A stretch of 9,236 nucleotides of DNA from JBDTRY01 sp039931435 (GTDB lineage: Bacteria; Acidobacteriota; Thermoanaerobaculia; Gp7-AA8), in assembly GCA_039931435.1 (NCBI GenBank), contig JBDTRY010000155.1:1-9236 (forward strand), read 5' to 3'. The stretch's first letter is position 1, and the number at the start of each line of letters is the position of its first letter. The notes below the pieces were generated by a model. It saw nothing but the letters and a program-made list of their open reading frames with translations, was not told the DNA's origin and searched no databases. This document shows, in pieces, positions 5,745-9,236 of this stretch. The position numbers were made by a program, and so were the translations under genes.

Positions 5745-7697
5745 CTACCAACCTATTCCGTAGTCCTCTCCATAATCGCTCGACCCTCCCCAGATCGTGC
5801 CGTGTTGCTGGTCGAGCCAGACGGCGTTGATCGGTCCCGAGGTCTTGTCTTCGAAGGTCATCGAGTAGCCCATGTTCCGGAGATCGCGACGGATCCAGTT
5901 CGGTGTCGCACTGTGCAGAAGGATTTTTCCCGGTATGGACTGGTGATCACCGAAGGAGCTGCGCATCTGATAGCTGTTGAAGTTCGCCGCCTCGGTTGCC
6001 TCCTGAACGTTCATCCCGAACTCGACAACGTTCAGGAAGAACTGCAGCAGATTCTGGTCCTGCGTATCGCCTCCCTGCACGGCGAATCCGAGCAGCGGCT
6101 TCCCGTTCTGCATGGCCAGGGTGGGGGTGAGGGTTACGCGTGGATGCTGGCCGGGCTGGACCACATTGAACGGGTTTTCGGCCGGGTTGGTGACGAAGCT
6201 CTGCATGCGCTGGCTCATGCCGATTCCGGTCTTCCCGGCAATGACCGCGGGGATCCATCCTCCGCTGGGCGTGACCGAAACCACCCAGCCCTCAGCGTCG
6301 GCTGCTTCGACCGAGGTCGTGCCGGCGGTGAAGGTCTCCAGAAAATCAGGCGTGAGCCGTGCGATCGTGCCCGGTTTTGCCGCCGCGGGTGGCCACGCTT
6401 TGAGTACGTCCGCGTAGGGGTTCACTCCCTTCTGATACGGATAGGGATCGCCGGGCCTGATGGTGGGGTCGTTGCGGTCCGGAGCGATCAGGCGGGCGCG
6501 CTGGCGCGCATACTCTTTCGACATCAATCCCTGCACCGGTTCTTCGGGCGGAACGTAGATGTCGCCGTAGTAGAAGTCGCGGTCGGCGAAGGCCAGGTTC
6601 ATGGCCTGGTAAACGGTGTGGATGTAGCGGGCGCTGTTGTAGCCCATCGCTTTCAGATCGAAGTTCTCGAGAATATTCAGGGCCTGAAGCATGGCCGGAC
6701 CCTGGGTCCAGACGTTGAGCTTGTAGACGTCGATGCCGCGGTAGTTCGTTTTAAGGGGCTTCTCGATGCGGACCTTCCAGTGGGCCAGATCTTCGTCTGT
6801 GAAGAGACCGCCCTGTTCGCGAACGCCTCGAACAATCTCGCGTGCGATGTCCCCTTTGTAGAACCGGTCGTAGGCGGCGTAGATCGCTTCCTTGCGCGAT
6901 TTTCCTGACTTCAGAGCCTGACTTTCCGTCTCCACCAGTTTTCGCAGAGTGGCCGCGAGCTCGGCCTGGCGAAAGATCTCACCTGGTTCCGGACCTTCGC
7001 GCCTGCTGGAGGTTACGGCGCCTGCCGGGCGATCCTGTGCGGGCGTCGGGCCTGTGGCGGTGGATTCACTCTTCGAATCAGACAGGGGCTTCTGTGCCGG
7101 ATCATTCGATTGCGCATGAGGCAGAAGGACCGCCTTCGAGTACGGCCACTGCTTCATCATCTCCTTGTTGCGCTCGATGGTATTCGCCAGCTGTGCCTCG
7201 ATCGGATAGCCGTCGGCCAGGTCGATGGCCGGCTGCAGAACGTCGGCCAGAGAAAGTTTTCCGTACTCGGCAACCATGGTCATGATTCCGCCCGGGCTTC
7301 CCGGCGTGACGGCTGCCAGAGGTCCGTATTCGGGCGGATAGTTCATGCCTCGGGAGCGAAAAAATTCTGCCGTCGCGCCTGTGGGTGCTACACCGAGGGC
7401 GTTGATGCCGATGACTTCTCCGGTATGAGGGTTGTAGATCAGGGCCTGCGTTTCGCCGCCCCAGCTCAGGGTGTCCCACATGGTGCAGGTTGCGGCGATC
7501 ATCGCCGCAGCGGCGTCGACAGCGTTGCCGCCTTTCTGGAAGATCATGGCGCCGGCTGTTGCTGCCAGCGGCTTTCCGGTGACGGCGACCCACTTCTTCC
7601 CATGAATGACAGGCTTATTCGTTCGCATCTGAGCTTCCTGTGGAAAGGTGACGAGAATTGCGGATGCTGCGGCCAGGCAGCGAAGTGTTCGATTCAC
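5745..7697 (-). CDS. Exported gamma-glutamyltransferase-family Ntn hydrolase
   Basis: The 650-residue product is a GGT-type N-terminal-nucleophile hydrolase. Such precursors cut themselves before a threonine that becomes the small-subunit nucleophile, here Thr460 in GTTSVEAADAEG. Family signatures are GKPLAATAGAMIFQKGGNAVDAAAA (residues 41-65), the AAVTPGSPGG stretch (128-137), LNVWTQGPAMLQALNIL (327-343) and GGDTQDQ (542-548). Initiation at GTG 7697 is chosen over an in-frame ATG at 7733. GGAGG (7703-7707) sits 5 nt before the GTG, a likely -10 box overlaps the ATG, and this start yields a signal peptide (MNRTLR, then CLAAASAILVTF). The enzyme is therefore probably periplasmic or exported. 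Residues aligning with the E. coli substrate-binding Thr409, Asn411, Ser462 and Ser463 are changed, placing it in the divergent YwrD/HpxW-like branch. Residues 195-238 are a low-complexity insertion. True glutathione hydrolase activity is uncertain. Confidence 0.85.
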   Translation of the reverse strand: MNRTLRCLAAASAILVTFPQEAQMRTNKPVIHGKKWVAVTGKPLAATAGAMIFQKGGNAVDAAAAMIAATCTMWDTLSWGGETQALIYNPHTGEVIGINALGVAPTGATAEFFRSRGMNYPPEYGPLAAVTPGSPGGIMTMVAEYGKLSLADVLQPAIDLADGYPIEAQLANTIERNKEMMKQWPYSKAVLLPHAQSNDPAQKPLSDSKSESTATGPTPAQDRPAGAVTSSRREGPEPGEIFRQAELAATLRKLVETESQALKSGKSRKEAIYAAYDRFYKGDIAREIVRGVREQGGLFTDEDLAHWKVRIEKPLKTNYRGIDVYKLNVWTQGPAMLQALNILENFDLKAMGYNSARYIHTVYQAMNLAFADRDFYYGDIYVPPEEPVQGLMSKEYARQRARLIAPDRNDPTIRPGDPYPYQKGVNPYADVLKAWPPAAAKPGTIARLTPDFLETFTAGTTSVEAADAEGWVVSVTPSGGWIPAVIAGKTGIGMSQRMQSFVTNPAENPFNVVQPGQHPRVTLTPTLAMQNGKPLLGFAVQGGDTQDQNLLQFFLNVVEFGMNVQEATEAANFNSYQMRSSFGDHQSIPGKILLHSATPNWIRRDLRNMGYSMTFEDKTSGPINAVWLDQQHGTIWGGSSDYGEDYGIGW

Positions 7698-7702
7698 GAT
7701 GA

Positions 7703-7707
7703 CCTCC
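7703..7707 (-). promoter_or_regulatory. Ribosome binding site deciding the GTG start of the GGT-family gene
   Basis: The minus strand reads CCGGAGGTCATC and then GTG at 7697-7695. GGAGG is 5 nt from the GTG. The upstream ATG at 7733 has no such site. Confidence 0.75.
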
Positions 7708-7731
7708 GGAGGGCATGGACGGCGAGCATTC

Positions 7732-7739
7732 ATGCTAGC
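7732..7739 (-). promoter_or_regulatory. Candidate -10 box GCTAGCAT of the GGT-family gene
   Basis: The minus strand reads GCTAGCAT here. Its last two bases are the first two of the in-frame ATG at 7733. If this is the -10 box, transcription would start near 7725, giving a leader of about 28 nt that contains the GGAGG site. No -35 consensus was seen. Confidence 0.5.
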
Positions 7740-7758
7740 CCAGAATGGAAGTTCCTTT

Positions 7759-7871
7759 CACCGTGCTGACGGCCTTTTCGCGGGGCCGTGCCCTTTCACC
7801 GGGCTGATGCCGGGTGCATGGAGTCCGGCGCGACGCCCGAGGTGTCGTGTCACCAGGCTCACGCCGGGTGC
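7759..7871 (+). repeat. Three degenerate direct repeats (CACCGGGCTGATGCCGGGTGC type)
   Basis: CACCGGGCTGATGCCGGGTGC (7797-7817) matches CACCAGGCTCACGCCGGGTGC (7851-7871) at 18 of 21 positions. A weaker third unit begins at 7759 with CACCGTGCTGACGGCC and shares the preceding CCTTTCACC context with the 7797 unit. Spacing is uneven at 38 and 54 bp. They could be decayed dispersed repeats or regulator sites between the divergent genes. Confidence 0.4.
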
Positions 7872-7951
7872 CAGGTGTCTGTCGTCGCCGGCGAGGCCGA
7901 TGAAACAGGTGCCCGAGAACGATGGAGTCAAAGGCAAGTGGCCCCTTTGCG

Positions 7952-7959
7952 GCTAGAAT
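7952..7959 (+). promoter_or_regulatory. Candidate -10 box GCTAGAAT of the secreted-protein gene
   Basis: GCTAGAAT ends 34 nt before the TTG start at 7994. That would give a leader of about 28 nt containing GGAGG, matching the arrangement of the divergent GGT-family gene. No clear -35 element is visible. Confidence 0.5.
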
Positions 7960-7982
7960 CGCCTCACTACCATTCCACGTCC

Positions 7983-7987
7983 GGAGG
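7983..7987 (+). promoter_or_regulatory. Ribosome binding site deciding a TTG start
   Basis: GGAGG stands 6 nt before TTG at 7994. An earlier in-frame ATG at 7922 lies upstream of the likely promoter and would bury the signal peptide behind 24 residues. Confidence 0.7.
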
Positions 7988-7993
7988 TCTGCA

Positions 7994-8854
7994 TTGAAGA
8001 GAATCCCGCTCGTTCTCCTGGTTGTTCTGTTCGCGCTTCCAGTCTTTGCCGTGGAGGATCCCTGCGCACCGGAGGTTTCGGCGCTGCAGGCCTTCTACGA
8101 CATTCGCAATCTGATGATTCAGCCGTACTCCTCGTCCTACGATCTTCAGGAGCGCGTCGACTACCATCTCGACCGCCTCCGCGAACCGGCTGGCGACGGC
8201 ACGTACCGGTGGGTGAGGTGGACACGCCCGTCGGGCAGCGCGCCGGATCAGAAGAAAGAGCACACCGTCACCGCCGATCAGGGGGCAGGCGAGAACGATA
8301 CCTTTGACGCTTCTTCGACGCATCCCTTTGCTGTTAGCGTGGTCGTTCCCCGCAAACGCTCGCTGCTGAAGGCAAACAATCGCGTTTATGTCTCGCGGCT
8401 CGTTGTGCATTACTGGGTAGACGGCCGGGAAAAGGTCATGGAGAAAGTAATCAACGACTGGCTCCGTCCCGATACGTCGCGGAGCTTCGACCTTGGAGAC
8501 ATCGCCGACCGGGCCGACGCTTCGGCTGTCGTCTCCGCCGCCGCATCCGATCTGAAGGAAGCGCTGGTAGAGATTCACTTCAAGCAGGCGGTGGCGCAGG
8601 ACGATCCGGAAAATCCGAATTACGACACCATCAAGCGACTGAAGCAGTTTGCGTCGTATCCCACGCCTGCGTCCGTCGACGACGAGATCGCGCGGCTGGA
8701 GAGCCGTCTGTTCGGCCGTCCCTCATCGCTGCCCATCGCCACGTTCATCGCGCGCATCCGCGAGGCGGAGAAGCTGAAGAAGAGCAAGAAGGAAGAGGAG
8801 CAGAAGAAGGGGCAGACGATGCTCGAGGATGCGCTGAGCATGGTCAAGGACTGA
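7994..8854 (+). CDS. Secreted protein of unknown function
   Basis: I do not recognise a family. The 286-residue product starts at TTG, chosen because GGAGG lies 6 nt upstream and because this start gives a clean signal peptide. That peptide is MKR followed by a hydrophobic run, with probable cleavage after Val-Phe-Ala at residue 19. The mature protein begins VEDPCAPEV and has a single cysteine (Cys24). The middle holds a Trp- and Arg-containing stretch (GTYRWVRWTRPSG) and a beta-rich block (RVYVSRLVVHYWVDGREKVMEKVINDW). The last 36 residues are a Lys/Glu-rich probable coiled coil or helix. No catalytic motif, lipobox or membrane anchor is visible beyond the signal. It diverges from the exported GGT-family gene, with a matching leader, so both may be expressed under similar conditions. 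Coding status is well supported; function is open. Confidence 0.8.
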   Translation: MKRIPLVLLVVLFALPVFAVEDPCAPEVSALQAFYDIRNLMIQPYSSSYDLQERVDYHLDRLREPAGDGTYRWVRWTRPSGSAPDQKKEHTVTADQGAGENDTFDASSTHPFAVSVVVPRKRSLLKANNRVYVSRLVVHYWVDGREKVMEKVINDWLRPDTSRSFDLGDIADRADASAVVSAAASDLKEALVEIHFKQAVAQDDPENPNYDTIKRLKQFASYPTPASVDDEIARLESRLFGRPSSLPIATFIARIREAEKLKKSKKEEEQKKGQTMLEDALSMVKD

Positions 8855-8855
8855 A

Positions 8856-8872
8856 TGCTCCCTTTTTGAGCA
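8856..8872 (+). terminator. Weak terminator candidate after the secreted-protein gene
   Basis: TGCTC and GAGCA pair around a seven-base loop containing TTTTT, just past the TGA stop. The stem has only five pairs and the T-run is in the loop rather than after it, so it is not a standard terminator. Confidence 0.2.
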
Positions 8873-8890
8873 ACCGGAGAAGGTGGGAGG

Positions 8891-8910
8891 AGATCCTTCG
8901 CTCGACGCTT
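8891..8910 (+). repeat. Truncated GATCCTTCGC-type repeat
   Basis: These 20 bases are identical to 3311-3330. At 3331 that copy continues with CAGGATGACA, but here the sequence switches to GTAAGAAACTC, the start of the 106-bp unit. The GCTT at the junction belongs to both elements. Confidence 0.7.
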
Positions 8911-9012
8911 GTAAGAAACTCACATCGCGTTTTGTGAGGTCGGCTCTGGAGATTTAACAAGCGATGCTTCGCAAACGGGTCATTCCGAGCGTGAGCGAGG
9001 AAACCCAGAGGG
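8907..9012 (+). repeat. About 106-bp direct repeat, copy A
   Basis: The unit begins GCTTGTAAGAAACTCAC and ends GCGAGGAAACCCAGAGGG. It matches 9130-9236 almost completely except for a core of about 12-14 bases. In this copy CTCACA and TGTGAG form a six-pair stem around eight bases, and GCTTGT near the start pairs with ACAAGC at 8957-8962. A small GCGA/TCGC hairpin follows. Confidence 0.8.
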
Positions 9013-9065
9013 GCGGGTGGTAAGCGCCCCAGGGATCGTGCCCCCCGTCCACTGGGGTCCCTCGC

Positions 9066-9117
9066 TCTCGCTCGGGATGACGGCGCTCATTGTTTCTTCA
9101 CTCTGGTTCAGCGCCCC
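9066..9117 (+). repeat. 52-bp dispersed direct repeat, right copy
   Basis: This matches 91-142 at 48 of 52 positions in the same orientation. It lies between the two copies of the 106-bp unit. Its left part also pairs with the end of copy A as an inverted repeat (8980-9008 with 9052-9080, 25 of 29 matching). Confidence 0.75.
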
Positions 9118-9129
9118 GGCTGTGCCCTC

Positions 9130-9236
9130 GCTTGTAAGAAACTCACCGTGGAGCCGTGTGACGTCGGCTCTTGAGATTTACCAAGCGATGCTTCGCAAAC
9201 GGGTCATTCCGAGCGTGAGCGAGGAAACCCAGAGGG
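9130..9236 (+). repeat. About 107-bp direct repeat, copy B (reaches window edge)
   Basis: This second copy starts 223 bp after copy A. The first 17 bases are identical. The core differs (CGTGGAGCCGTGTGA instead of ATCGCGTTTTGTGA). The remaining stretch of about 75 bases differs at only about three positions. The window ends exactly where the shared sequence would end or continue. Confidence 0.8.

Larger units (their letters stand above)
7698..7993. other. Divergent intergenic region
   Basis: This 296-bp gap carries outward-facing promoters and ribosome sites for the GGT-family gene and the secreted-protein gene. Between them are three degenerate direct repeats at 7759-7871. No gene is supported. 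Both leaders contain CCGGAGGTC just before the start codon. Confidence 0.55.
8855..9236. other. Repeat cluster at right edge
   Basis: No gene is supported in this 382-bp stretch. It is built almost entirely from dispersed repeats: a cut-off GATCCTTCGC-type element (8891-8910), two copies of a roughly 106-bp unit (8907-9012 and 9130-9236), and a 52-bp repeat (9066-9117) shared with the left edge of the window. A short dyad TGCTC/GAGCA around CCTTTTT (8856-8872) directly follows the last gene and is a weak terminator candidate. Confidence 0.65.

Noticed and set aside
5598..6908. Long plus-strand open frame of 436 codons
   Set aside because: It is antisense to the GGT-family gene, starts inside a palindromic repeat and has no family motifs. 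High GC content explains its length.
7922..7993. Upstream ATG extension of the secreted-protein gene
   Set aside because: It lies before the likely -10 box, lacks a ribosome site and would place 24 residues before an otherwise clean signal peptide.
91..9117. Mobile element or island bounded by the 52-bp repeats
   Set aside because: No transposase, integrase or tRNA was found and all genes look like ordinary metabolic ones, so the repeats are more simply dispersed elements.
8907..9236. CRISPR array
   Set aside because: Only two copies of a roughly 106-bp unit, far longer than CRISPR repeats, with other repeats between them and no cas gene.

Overview
The window is about 9.2 kb of high-GC bacterial chromosome, roughly 60% GC by eye. 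It holds seven convincing protein genes separated by repeat-rich gaps. There is no mobile-element gene, rRNA, tRNA or CRISPR array. GTG and TTG starts, strong GGAGG ribosome sites, a eukaryote-like P5C dehydrogenase, and dispersed GTCATCC...GGATCT-type repeats suggest Acidobacteriota or a similar free-living heterotroph lineage. That placement is an inference and is weakly supported.

Layout, left to right. Positions 1-165 hold a palindromic repeat and one copy of a 52-bp dispersed repeat. An allantoinase gene (minus strand, 166-1503) and an xdhC-like gene (plus strand, 1544-2368) diverge from a 40-bp gap. That gap is itself an imperfect inverted repeat carrying back-to-back -10 boxes, each placed so that transcription would start at the GTG codon, so both mRNAs look leaderless. 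Three plus-strand genes follow: a metallo-beta-lactamase-fold hydrolase (2482-3144), a 98-residue GNAT-fold protein (3436-3732) and pruA-type 1-pyrroline-5-carboxylate dehydrogenase (3837-5468). A convergent gap (5469-5744) carries two copies of the palindromic repeat. An exported gamma-glutamyltransferase-family Ntn hydrolase lies on the minus strand (5745-7697). Diverging from it is a small secreted protein of unknown function (7994-8854). The window ends in a dense patch of nested repeats (8855-9236).

The recognisable enzymes fit nitrogen and carbon scavenging. Allantoinase and the xanthine-dehydrogenase maturation factor belong to purine breakdown. P5C dehydrogenase finishes proline and ornithine oxidation to glutamate. 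The GGT-like protein would act on amides or gamma-glutamyl bonds outside the cytoplasm. It is a divergent family member, and the purine context makes an oxamate-amidohydrolase-like (HpxW) role worth testing.

The most notable observations are at DNA level. The allantoinase/xdhC intergenic region is mirror-symmetric and apparently leaderless. A shared GCTANNAT box lies upstream of four genes. A palindromic repeat family shows compensatory base changes. A roughly 106-bp repeat is duplicated at the right end with a variable core and nested in another repeat. I found no evidence of a new defence or mobile system.
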